Part shown: positions 9,862 through 19,172 of the stretch, one piece after another
Layout: each line of letters starts with the position of its first letter
Position numbering within the stretch: the stretch's first letter is position 1
Assembly (NCBI RefSeq): GCF_000026365.1
Contig: NC_012990.1
Span: forward strand, 62,001 to 126,000
DNA: 64,000 nt
Source: Zygosaccharomyces rouxii
Lineage: Eukaryota > Ascomycota > Saccharomycetes > Saccharomycetales > Saccharomycetaceae
Direction: 5' to 3'
Made by a program: the position numbers and the translations under genes
Notes under the pieces: model-generated
Database searches by the model: none
Told to the model about the DNA's origin: nothing
Seen by the model: the letters and a program-made list of their open reading frames with translations, nothing else

Positions 9862-10980
9862 GCCCGTTTCAGTATAGAGCTATAGTACAGTATAGTATAG
9901 TATGGTATAGCGGAGTATAGTATAGCGGTAGTATATCCTATAGTATAGAAGCAGTAGATGTCACTTGCCTTGGTATCGCTTTGTTTTTCTTGATCTCGGT
10001 TCTTTTCTTTGTATCAGGCACAATAGGATCTTTTTGTTTTCCTATATATGCGTGTGTGTTAAATATCTATCGTTTTGTCCACCGATTGCTCCTTTTTTTC
10101 GATGTCCGACTTCTTGTGGGTCTAAAGTCTCTGCCTTGTTGTACTTGTCCAGTTTGTAAAGTCGTATCTTTCGAATTCGAACTGATTTTATCTCGTTAGA
10201 CCCACACACATGATTTAGGACGAATGGCCCCGCTGCCCAAAACTTTTTTTATATTGGATTTGAAAGGAAGGCACCACCACGCCTTTCCATCTGCGCAGGG
10301 AAATACCAGGGGAAAGCCTCCCTTACCACGTACTGCCAAATGACTACAGATTATTTACGACTATACTGGCAATAGATGCCTACCGTATCACGGTATAGTA
10401 GTATTTTTCCGTAGGGCCATATGCCATGATGCCATACGGTGGCACTGCCGTATATTAGGGAGCGTCGTGCCGTACGAGCCCTCACTCTTGGCACATTACG
10501 CACGGAGTAGGGTGTTGGACACATTGAGTACGTGATATAGTTCATCCCCTAGTGAAAACCTAAAATAAAAAAAGTGCTCTGCGACCATGTCTTAGGAGGC
10601 ACAGCCAAACAACTGGTACGCATGCAGCACTCTGAAGAACGAAGAATGAATTTTTTATCTCTCATTTTACCGAAACCGTTTCTCTTTTGTTTTTAGTTTT
10701 CGAGAAAAGAGGAGAGAGCACCACTTACCCAATGAGGAAGGTGATTTTTGTCGCTCGAGAGGTATGCGGTTTTTCTTATAAGAGGGGAAAAGTGACAGTT
10801 AGACACCAAGTCTTTTCTGTTCCCTCTTAAACAATCATACAAACAAAGTACAATGTACTTGTTGCAGTATGATGAGTTCTTGAAATAAACTGCGTTATCG
10901 TACCTAGGCCAGTTTAACTACTGGTTTGAAGAGGATAAACATTAACATACAAACTCTGACTGCATATACTATTCTCTTGA
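9862..10980. other. Divergent intergenic region MLF3/MSK1
   Basis: About 1.1 kb serving two divergent promoters. Beyond the TATAG repeat it contains a perfect inverted repeat TACCGT-N3-ACGGTA at 10381-10395 within a cluster of CCGTA/TACGG words up to 10475. It also has a 12-codon reading frame at 10853-10888 before MSK1, and an overlapping C/D-box-like arrangement at 10863-10964 (see findings). No tRNA was seen. Confidence 0.5.
9871..9949. repeat. Degenerate TATAG-type tandem repeat
   Basis: About 80 bp directly upstream of the MLF3-like start is built from irregular copies of GTATAG, including the longer near-repeats TATAGCGGAGTATAG and TATAGCGGTAGTATA. It lies in the likely 5' leader or core promoter and could vary between strains. 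Confidence 0.7.
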
Positions 10981-12486
10981 ATGAAGAAAGCTATCGTCGA
11001 TTCTTCAAAGCTTTTCGCTAGCAGGAATCGCTTGATTGAAGGTAATCCGTCGAAGTACTATCCGTCAATTGTGCGTGGTAGTAGCAGTGTAAAAGAGTTT
11101 GTAGAGAGGTGGAAGGGACTTGATTCTAGTACGCGTAATGTCAATGAAAGCTTGCACGGCAGAATATGCGGTGTGAGAAGTGCTGGGAAAAACATGTGTT
11201 TTCTGGATCTGGGCGGGTTGCAGGTTGTCATGAACAGCAAAGAAATGGCTGAACGTAACGATGGCTTGAACCTGGCTCAGCGGTACCGAGCCGGAGATTA
11301 CGTATTGGTGAGCGGGCGGCCTGGACTTACGGAAAGACAGCGTACGCTTTCCATTCGGGCGGAGAAGCCGCCGACGGTGTTAGCGGCTGCACAGCAGCCG
11401 CTACCGCCTTCTCTGGAGGACCGCGCCAAGTTAAAGCAGAACCGTGTATTAGACTACCAGCTAAGCGGCGTAGAAATGCTTGTAACGAGACATAAAGTTA
11501 CTAGGGCGGTCCGTGAATTCCTCGATGGACGCGACTTCGTCGAAGTCGAAACTCCAATTCTCTCTAACAAGGCCAATGGTGCATCTGCAGAGGCGTTTGT
11601 TACCTATTCTAACGCCTTACCAGAGAATGAAAAAAGGTTAGAACTAAGAGTTGCTCCTGAACTTTGGTTGAAAAGGCTCATTATCGGTGGTTTAGAACGC
11701 GTCTACGAACTGGGTAAAGTCTTCAGGAACGAAGGTATCGATGCTACGCACAACCCCGAATTTACTACCCTAGAGTTTTACCAAGCGTATGTTACTATGG
11801 AGGATCTCATCGAGAATGTGCGGGACATGTTGGTGCACATTTGTTCGGCGGTAAGCGGGTTGCCGATGGCTCAGCGGCTTCTCTCGGAGTTGCAAACGAA
11901 GGGGTTACAGCGGTTAGATTTTGTCGATACACTCTCTAAGGAAACTGGCACAGATTTTCATGGCATACAAGATTGGTCGAATCCGGAATTACTGTGGGAA
12001 GCCACACCAATCAAGGACAGAAGTAAGCTTTTCCCCGAGGGACCCCAAGCGTTGTCTCCATCACAGATGTGGAACAGATTGGGTGGTTACTACGTGGAAG
12101 ATCGTCATTGTAATGGTCTTTGTCCGACGTTAGTTTGTAACCATCCTTCAATTATATCTCCGTTGGCAAAGCCTAATGACAATCGGTTATCCAAGAGATT
12201 TGAGATGTTTATCGGGGGTAAAGAGTATATCAATGCCTACGAAGAAGAAAATTGCCCGCAGAGACAATTGCAGTCGTTCAAAGATCAAGCTCAAAGCCTC
12301 CTACAGTATGGCGATAAAGAATCGTTAAGCGTTGATGAAGCGTATGTGGAGGCTATGAAATGGGGGATGCCGCCTACGGGAGGCGTTGGCTTGGGTATTG
12401 ATCGATTGGTGGCGCTACTGTTGGGCAGTACGAGAATTGAGGAAGTACTGGCATTCGGATGCCTTGACGATGTAAATAGACAATAA
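10981..12486 (+). CDS. MSK1: Mitochondrial lysyl-tRNA synthetase
   Basis: Class II aminoacyl-tRNA synthetase charging mitochondrial tRNA-Lys. 501 residues, shorter than the 576 of S. cerevisiae, mainly at the N terminus and in internal loops. An OB-fold anticodon-binding region occupies about 55-130. Class II motif 2 follows (VFRNEGIDATHNPEFTTLEF, near 245-265), and motif 3 is GGVGLGIDRLVALL near the end; the C terminus FGCLDDVNRQ is diagnostic of the family. An in-frame TGA directly precedes the chosen ATG, so the frame cannot extend upstream without splicing. The first 20 residues are basic and Ser-rich, a plausible but short targeting sequence. Its stop is only 76 bp from the convergent reductase pseudogene. 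Confidence 0.93.
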   Translation: MKKAIVDSSKLFASRNRLIEGNPSKYYPSIVRGSSSVKEFVERWKGLDSSTRNVNESLHGRICGVRSAGKNMCFLDLGGLQVVMNSKEMAERNDGLNLAQRYRAGDYVLVSGRPGLTERQRTLSIRAEKPPTVLAAAQQPLPPSLEDRAKLKQNRVLDYQLSGVEMLVTRHKVTRAVREFLDGRDFVEVETPILSNKANGASAEAFVTYSNALPENEKRLELRVAPELWLKRLIIGGLERVYELGKVFRNEGIDATHNPEFTTLEFYQAYVTMEDLIENVRDMLVHICSAVSGLPMAQRLLSELQTKGLQRLDFVDTLSKETGTDFHGIQDWSNPELLWEATPIKDRSKLFPEGPQALSPSQMWNRLGGYYVEDRHCNGLCPTLVCNHPSIISPLAKPNDNRLSKRFEMFIGGKEYINAYEEENCPQRQLQSFKDQAQSLLQYGDKESLSVDEAYVEAMKWGMPPTGGVGLGIDRLVALLLGSTRIEEVLAFGCLDDVNRQ

Positions 12487-12562
12487 GTGAGTAAACGAAT
12501 GCGCGAGTGAGAAATTACGGAAGTTGCAATAATAATAATAGTAATAATATTTACAAGACTAC

Positions 12563-14448
12563 CTACCATACTTGAAGCAATTCTACGAGGTCTATTCTGC
12601 CAGATCTCGGGCTGCTTACCTCTTGCGCGACACCTTGTCTAACATCGTCACACATTTGGTTGACTGCACAACTCAATACAGCAACATTATCTTGAGGTCC
12701 AGCTTCTTGGATGTCGTCATGAATTAGTTGTTTGACATCAGGTCTACTACTTCTAAATTCCACATGTGGCAAATCCTTCCTTATACGATCGATGAAGTCT
12801 TGTGCATCAACAATAATTTCGGCGGTTTCAGTGGTTGCATCCGCAGCTACAGCCTTGTCATGTGATAAGATTTCTTCGATGGCATCATCTTTAGCGTCTT
12901 CTGAAATTTCAATTTGTTTTGCCGTCGATGAACTGTCCTTGCTCGAACCATCGCCATTATTACAATCGAATCTATCACCGATTTTAAAATCAGAATACTT
13001 GGTCACATAGATTATCGGTTGCACGTAATCAAATTCTTGTAGTTTCTTCAATTCAGGGTACAGCCAATCTATACTATGCCAATGTCTAATCACCCAGTAA
13101 AATTTAACGTATTTGGTATGCGACTTATCTTGACGTTTTTTCTCATTGATATCTTTAATGTATTCGTACAATCCTACGACGCCGTTACCGCCAGCGACGA
13201 TTAACACCTGATCGTAGGCGTAGGCGGTTCTGTATTCACCATAAAATGCCTCTAACAGAATTCGTTCGGTGCAACGGCCTTCTGGCATACTGCGCATTTT
13301 GTTAATTAACGTTTTCGTTATACCGTCTTTACCTTTGATTAGAAATTTAATATCATTACCATCCATGATTAGTGAAAATGGATGTGATTGAAAGAAAAAC
13401 CAACTATCCAAAAAATGAACGTAACCAAATGAACCGGTGTTGGCTTCATCATAGGGGCCACGCTAGGTACAGTCATAACAACAATCTCATCAGATATTAG
13501 TTCTAAATGAGCTTGTCTTATGCCAAAGGAGGCTATCTTTAAAAATCTGAGAAATCTATCAAATACCCAAACTGCACCACATGCATATGCATATTGACCA
13601 CATTCTAAATCTCTGACGTGAATCCACATGCCAACTAACCAGAAAACTGCTAATATAATATGGCAAAAGAGGAAGACATCATAAAGTTTAGCTCTTACAT
13701 AGGGGAAGCTTTGTACGAAAATGACACCCCCACTGGTCATTGCAATTGCTCCCCAAATCCACCATTCTTCCATTTTAATTTTGGGTATAGAATGAGTCCA
13801 TTTCATAACTTCAAACATTGTAATAGTATGAACAAAAGCTGAAAAAATTGCCATACGTGCTAACCATTTATGGAATGCATAAAATGTTGACATCTTCCAT
13901 CCTGTTAACCAAAGTAAAAAATTATCACGACCTGCAAATAGGAAAGCTGGTATAACAATAAAACATGTCAAAACAGCACTACGGTCACCAACATACCTTG
14001 CAATCTGTGCTTTCTTACTAGTGTACCATGTAAACTTGTCATAATAGTAGATATTAACACTTTCACCCAATATGACAAACACAAAGTAGATAAAGATGAC
14101 TAGAGATTCAAATCGCGTAGGTATAACACCACCAATAAAATTTCTTTCTGTATGTTTACCATTAAATAATGCTGGCATGGTAACAAGCCTTCTAAACCAT
14201 CTTATTGGCGCCAATTGGCTAATTCTTTGCTTGGTTCTCATCGACGCATGGGGGAAAGCTTTACTACCTAGATGTTCAATTGAACTTACGAGTACCAAAA
14301 ACGCCCAGTATCCCATAAGACCACTACCCCACCACCAACCGCGGTGATAGTTAAGATACCATTTGTCTAGAGTCTTGTTAGCTGCAACTGCATCATATTG
14401 CTGTGTTTGAGCTTCACGAACTAATGCGTACTGAGTCATAATCGTCAA
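12563..14448 (-). pseudogene. Ferric-reductase-like gene broken by a one-base frameshift
   Basis: Two overlapping minus-strand frames are the halves of one FRE-type flavocytochrome. The first, from the ATG at 14448, encodes the membrane half with both haem-ligand pairs (FHKWLARMAIFSAFVH and CHIILAVFWLVGMWIH, each His-X13-His). The second encodes the FAD and NADPH half (QSHPFS, EAFYGEY, GGNGVVG). Comparison with the intact neighbouring copy shows collinearity through KPTP, then the other frame resumes GSFGYVHFL, matching KPKPGAFGYLYFL. One base is therefore missing within CCGG at 13434-13437. As read, translation stops about 20 codons later at 13369, with no flavin domain. There is no slippery heptamer. 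Recent inactivation or a sequencing error are both possible; restored length would be about 628 residues. Confidence 0.8.
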
Positions 14449-15174
14449 TTAACAGCTGCCCAAATTCTTATTACAATATGATTAGGTTGGATTAACGTTT
14501 TATCAATTCATGGGCAAAGGAATGACATAAAGGTATTGAGCACATATCTTATCACATATCTTCCTTCTTATACTCCATTCTCTACACCAATTTGCTTAAA
14601 CTAAATTCATCTTAGAAAACTCTAAACAATAGAGAAAGCCCTTACGATGAATTTGGAATGTTGAGAAACAAAAAAAAGGACCAAAAGAATTCGGGTGCAC
14701 ATTGATTGATTAATGTTTTTATGAGAAAAAGGTAAAGTAGCAATAGATATGAAGTAATTCGACCTTTAAAATTCAAACGGATGCTGGCGGTTGCAGAGAC
14801 AGTTCATCGACTGCGCGTTAACGGTGCGAACATAAAAAAAAGTAAGACAGGTGATGCATCCGTTCCAATGTAGCCAAGACTGGCCAAGAATTATACTTAG
14901 ACATGGTTGTAGTACTTTCAGTGGTAAAACTATCGTCACAATCATGGTGCGCCCAGCATTTACTGCCGTTAAAGCACCCTCATCGATGCAGTTTCGCTTA
15001 ATGCACCCCGAATGCGGCTTCACTGTTCTTTCGGGGTAGTTGAAAAAGAGGAAAAAAGAATTTGGCCAAGCGTTCTTCTAAGGCGCCCTCTCGTTACAAT
15101 GTATCGTTGTGCGAATATCGGTAGGTGTAAGGCTAATTATCGTCTCGATTGATTGTGTTTCATCTTGAATTAAC
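14449..15174. other. Spacer between the tandem reductase copies
   Basis: About 725 bp holding the promoter of the frameshifted copy and the 3' end of the intact copy. The Aft1-type site is the only regulatory match recognised. Short frames on both strands near 14766-15039 overlap each other and resemble nothing known; they are treated as chance. Confidence 0.5.
14692..14699 (-). promoter_or_regulatory. Aft1-type iron-response site
   Basis: The minus strand reads TGCACCCG, a full match to the Aft1 consensus YRCACCCR, about 245 bp upstream of the start of the frameshifted reductase. A second TGCACCC core lies at 15002-15008 but fails the last consensus base. This is consistent with induction by iron limitation. 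Confidence 0.5.
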
Positions 15175-17022
15175 CTACCAGGATTGAAGTAGTTCAATGA
15201 GGTCCAGCGTACCGGATCTTCCTTTTTTTATCGAAGTTTCTTCAGCGACGATGCTTCTGATCTGGTCGCATACCGCCGGATGTGCACAAGTCATAACCGC
15301 AACATGATCAGATGGTTGTGTCTCTTGTAGATCTTGTATTAGCAATTGATTCAAGTCTGGTCTACTACCGTAATGAATTTCGCAAGAATTCACCAATTCG
15401 GACTCTAATTTTGATGAGATCGGAATTGCCTCTTCCGTAGAATTAACTGTAATAGAAGTATCCTTAGTTTTGTCACCTTTACTTTTTTCCAAGTCTTCTG
15501 CAGCCTGGTTTACACTGCTGCTACTGTTTTCGTCACCACTGGGGACGCTCCCAATGGATTGAAATTTCGATTGCGGCTGCGTCACGTAAATGATGGGGTG
15601 CACATACTCGAGCTTTTGCAATTTTATCAATTCTGGTGCAAGAACCCTTGTGTATGATAAATCTGGGACCATCCAATAAAATTTGACATATTTGACGTTA
15701 TGATGTTCTTGGTTACTGTTAGTGTTGCTGTTGTGGTCAACAACTTCTTTGAGATATTCTAATGGACTAATAGCGCCTGCACCACTTGAAAACATCATCA
15801 CTTGGTCATATCCGCGTACTGGTTTATATTCACCGTAGAATCCTTCTAGCATAATTTTCATTCGACTTGTTTGGTCAGCTTTTGAAATGAGATCATTATA
15901 AAGTCTCTTGGTTAAACCATTTTTGACAGTAACTTGAAATGCGATGGAATTACTGTTTTCAATAGTAATAACGCTAAATGGATGAGATTGGAACCAACTG
16001 AAGGGTCCTGTTAAAAAATATAAGTAACCAAATGCACCTGGTTTAGGCTTTTTATCCCATACTTGAGCAGAATCATCGATGATTACCAAAAGATGCTTCT
16101 CGTCAGTAATAGAGACGTTTGCATACCTAATACCGAAGCAACCTAATCTGATTAGACGAATACATCTATCAAATGCCCAAACTGATGCCGCCGCATATGC
16201 ATATTGTCCATATCCTAGTACCGTTAGATGGATGCAGACTCCGATTAGAAAGAATAGAGCTAAAATGATGTGTCCATATAGGAAAATTTCATACCAGCTA
16301 CGTCTTAGAAATGGTAATGATTGTACAACCATGATGACTCCACAAATAATAGCTACAGATCCCCATCTCCAATATTGTGTGTATTTTCTAAGATGAACTG
16401 TATGCAACCAGTAATCATTGAGCAACATGGTAAACGTGTGCACCAAGGATGATACAACAGCCATACGTGCAAGCCATCTGTGGAACGTCATAAAAGTCGA
16501 TTGACGCCAACCGGTCAGCCACAGCAAAAAATTGTTTCTACCGGCAAACAAGTACGTGGGGATAATGATAAACATGGAAATGATTGCACTCCGATCACCA
16601 ACGTATCTAGTCAATTGATCCTTTTTCTGTGGCCAGTATATGTTGTGTTTGCTAGTCTCATAGTTGACACTTTCTCCTATAAAAACCAATGCAAAATAGA
16701 TGAAGAGTATCAAAGACTCAAATCTAGTGGGAATGAGCCCGCCAATCCTGTTATGCATGAGGTGCTTACCGCGCGGCAGCAGCGTAGGAATTAGCACATG
16801 ACCACGTAACCATCTAATTGGTGAGAAGCGATCCAATTGAGATCTAAGCACTAACGTAGCTCTAGGATAAAACCTTGTGGACCAATTGTTTATACTGGCA
16901 ATTAACACTAGCAAACCCCAGTACCCCATGAGACCTGCCCCCCAATATCGAGCTCTGGCAAAATTACGATTCCAAACCTCATTCGTTTCTTTAACGTATT
17001 CCGGATTATTTGACATGTCCAT
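15175..17022 (-). CDS. Ferric/cupric reductase-like transmembrane flavocytochrome
   Basis: Membrane oxidoreductase of the FRE family, which passes electrons from NADPH via FAD and two haems across a membrane, usually to reduce Fe(III) or Cu(II). 615 residues. Haem-ligand pairs are His181-X13-His195 and His251-X13-His265, both in TM segments. The FAD motif SHPFS is at 346-350, the NADPH region EGFYGEY at 393-399 with SSGAGAISPLEYL at 412-424, and SRPDLNQLL follows near the C terminus. It lacks the signal peptide and long extracytosolic N-terminal domain of classical Fre1-type reductases: the first TM begins near residue 28. Its location (plasma membrane, vacuole or other) and acceptor are not clear. 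A frameshifted paralogue lies directly downstream in tandem. In S. cerevisiae no FRE gene lies between MSK1 and RNH201. Confidence 0.88.
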   Translation of the reverse strand: MDMSNNPEYVKETNEVWNRNFARARYWGAGLMGYWGLLVLIASINNWSTRFYPRATLVLRSQLDRFSPIRWLRGHVLIPTLLPRGKHLMHNRIGGLIPTRFESLILFIYFALVFIGESVNYETSKHNIYWPQKKDQLTRYVGDRSAIISMFIIIPTYLFAGRNNFLLWLTGWRQSTFMTFHRWLARMAVVSSLVHTFTMLLNDYWLHTVHLRKYTQYWRWGSVAIICGVIMVVQSLPFLRRSWYEIFLYGHIILALFFLIGVCIHLTVLGYGQYAYAAASVWAFDRCIRLIRLGCFGIRYANVSITDEKHLLVIIDDSAQVWDKKPKPGAFGYLYFLTGPFSWFQSHPFSVITIENSNSIAFQVTVKNGLTKRLYNDLISKADQTSRMKIMLEGFYGEYKPVRGYDQVMMFSSGAGAISPLEYLKEVVDHNSNTNSNQEHHNVKYVKFYWMVPDLSYTRVLAPELIKLQKLEYVHPIIYVTQPQSKFQSIGSVPSGDENSSSSVNQAAEDLEKSKGDKTKDTSITVNSTEEAIPISSKLESELVNSCEIHYGSRPDLNQLLIQDLQETQPSDHVAVMTCAHPAVCDQIRSIVAEETSIKKGRSGTLDLIELLQSW

Positions 17023-17472
17023 TCTGGATCCTTTACTCCCTCTTTTCCTTGTTTTGGTCTTATGATGGCGGCACCATTAAGTAAATATTCAGTGCCTTTA
17101 TTGTAGGAGTAGGTGCGTTTATATAGCATCCAGTTGACATCACATATTCAAACACATCGATATTACTTTTTGAGACCTCGAGAGATGCGAGGCACTGTAT
17201 GTGCACCTAGATCGAGCATTAGAGCTTTGAATTCTCTTTTGTTAAGCTCTTTTGAGAATTTTATGAGCATTGCAACATGATAAGTAGAGAAGGAAAAATG
17301 AACTTATATCATTAATAACAATTTGTCAGTTCGATTCTTGAGGGTAGTAGATCATTTGCAATTATGACGCGTTATTTCTCGACACAAAGAAAAAAAAATA
17401 CTCCTACAGTTGACGCGAGCTGAGCTCATCTCTCTCACACTAACCATTTAATCAGAAACAAGAAGCAAGACT
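17023..17472. promoter_or_regulatory. Divergent promoter reductase/RNH201 with two ACGCG boxes
   Basis: About 450 bp. On the RNH201 side lie ACGCGT (17367-17372), a perfect MluI cell-cycle box, and ACGCGA (17413-17418), within 105 bp of the RNH201 start. This fits MBF control of a replication-linked gene at G1/S. Towards the reductase, TGCACCTA near 17202 is a near-miss to an Aft1 site. Confidence 0.5.
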
Positions 17473-18402
17473 ATGCTGCCTCCTACAGTAGAATTTTGCA
17501 AGGGATCTCTGCATTCAAAGACTTTTTATTCACCAGTCCCTGAACAGATTGCCCAATGCAAAGATAACGATGATAATGACAATGAAAACGACCAAATTAT
17601 ACTTGGGGTTGATGAAGCAGGTAGGGGACCAGTACTCGGGCCAATGGTTTACGGCATAAGCTACTGTACAAAACAATTTCAAGATGAAATTCTCAAACCA
17701 AACTATGGATTTGATGATTCCAAAAAACTGTCAGATTTGGAACGTCGCCGATTGTTCAGTAAAATATACGGAGAAAATGGAGAAGTTGCAGAGATCGCAA
17801 ATGTTGGATATGCTGTAACTGCGATTACCCCTGCTGATATATCAAGCGGTATGCTTCGATATCCAGCTAATGCCAATTATAATCTAAACGAGCAGGCTCA
17901 TGATGTCACCATTGCATTGATAGAAGGTGTATTACAGAGGGGTGTAAAACTGCATCACGTTTATGTGGATACTGTAGGTCCGCCAGCAAGTTATCAAAAA
18001 AAACTAGAGCAAAAATTTCCCCACATTAAATTCACCGTTGCTAAAAAAGCCGATTCGCTATACTGTGTAGTCAGCGTTGCAAGTATCGTTGCTAAAGTGA
18101 CGAGAGATATTTTACTTGAACAATGGGCCCAGCAGGTATCACCACCTGAGGCAGGCCCTCTTGGTTCAGGATACCCAGCAGATGCAAAAACTACAGCATG
18201 GCTAAGGAATACAATGAAACCATTGATGGGGTGGGATCCCCATCTAGTTAGATTTTCTTGGCAGACAAGTGAAACTCTTTTGGACAACAAAGGTATTCAA
18301 ATAGAATGGGAAGAAAAGAGTAAATCGAAACCCGTCTGGGCCGGCAAGAGTATGTTACAGGCTGAAAGAAAACCGCTCACCCTCGACAGTTGGTACGGTT
18401 AA
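17473..18402 (+). CDS. RNH201: Ribonuclease H2 catalytic subunit
   Basis: Catalytic subunit of the trimeric RNase H2, which cleaves RNA-DNA hybrids and incises at single ribonucleotides in DNA. 309 residues (307 in S. cerevisiae). The active-site motif [17 protein letters not shown] starts near residue 45, with Asp47 and Glu48 as metal ligands. Further acidic active-site positions are in VYVDTVGP and [26 protein letters not shown] loop follows. The N-terminal 40 residues include an acidic [10 protein letters not shown] spacer. It follows MSK1 and precedes LAT1 as in S. cerevisiae (YNL073W-YNL072W-YNL071W), with accessory genes inserted on both sides. Confidence 0.96.
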   Translation: MLPPTVEFCKGSLHSKTFYSPVPEQIAQCKDNDDNDNENDQIILGVDEAGRGPVLGPMVYGISYCTKQFQDEILKPNYGFDDSKKLSDLERRRLFSKIYGENGEVAEIANVGYAVTAITPADISSGMLRYPANANYNLNEQAHDVTIALIEGVLQRGVKLHHVYVDTVGPPASYQKKLEQKFPHIKFTVAKKADSLYCVVSVASIVAKVTRDILLEQWAQQVSPPEAGPLGSGYPADAKTTAWLRNTMKPLMGWDPHLVRFSWQTSETLLDNKGIQIEWEEKSKSKPVWAGKSMLQAERKPLTLDSWYG

Positions 18403-19172
18403 GATGTTAAGTTCGTTACACATTATATAATATTTTATCCTATTAATCTATCTTGTATCTCATTTTATCGCATCACGCCGTAGTCCGATTTAACGGTTTT
18501 GTTTGTTACCCTTCGGAGTTTGAGAAGGTTCATCGTGAATGATCTCTATAATGTCAATTATTGCTTCCATCATATACCCATAGTACTGTTTGGGCCGCTA
18601 AAAACTCCGGTGGGGCTTGCTTGGTTGAGTGCTGAGTTTTCCGGCATCCTACCCGCTTTTTAAACGAACATTTCCCAATTGTGAAGGCGAAAACAAAAGA
18701 AAGAGAGAGAAAGTTGAGTCATCACGTCACCACGTCGCCACTAAACGACAAGAAGGTAAAGAATCCTGCTGTGTCAAAAACACAATCAAAACAAAAATAC
18801 AGACACACGGATATAAGGTGTAATTCTATAATACTATTCGTGGTCAATTACCTGATAGTCTAGTCCTGCAGGTACATGAGTAAGTGAATGGATAGAGGGA
18901 TGCTTTGAGAGGAATTCACCCCACCACATGGTGCAAAAATAATCGGAGCTGCACTTTTCGGGAAATCGGCACCTGCGGAACGTACAAAGGAGTTTTCGTA
19001 TGTATAGGTATCTTTCTAGAATGATATGATCTGGTGAATAATTACCAGTAGATTCGTCACCATGAGGGTGAGCGGGGATGAGAGCTTGTTGTCTTGTATA
19101 AATGAGAGGTGTAGATCAAGCAACAAAACTATTCTACAGAGCCTGTCGTGGTAACAATACGCACTTAAAAGT
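18403..19172. other. Intergenic before the formate-dehydrogenase-like gene
   Basis: About 770 bp. Two overlapping short plus-strand frames near 18629-18863 have lysine-rich, low-information products and no similarity. No canonical motif or RNA gene was recognised. The last 150 bp must contain the promoter of the downstream gene. Confidence 0.4.

Noticed and set aside
13369..13440. Programmed frameshifting in the reductase gene
   Set aside because: The required shift is -1 at ACACCGGTT, which has no slippery heptamer or obvious downstream structure; a plain one-base loss is simpler.
17325..17340. tRNA B-box-like AGTTCGATTCT
   Set aside because: It misses the conserved GG start, has no matching A box at the right distance and no cloverleaf can be drawn.
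17198..17456. A 5'-UTR intron before RNH201 (GTATGT at 17198, CACTAAC near 17442, AATCAG)
   Set aside because: The branch site is not the canonical TACTAAC, the branch-to-acceptor distance is very short, and the span includes the putative ACGCG promoter boxes.
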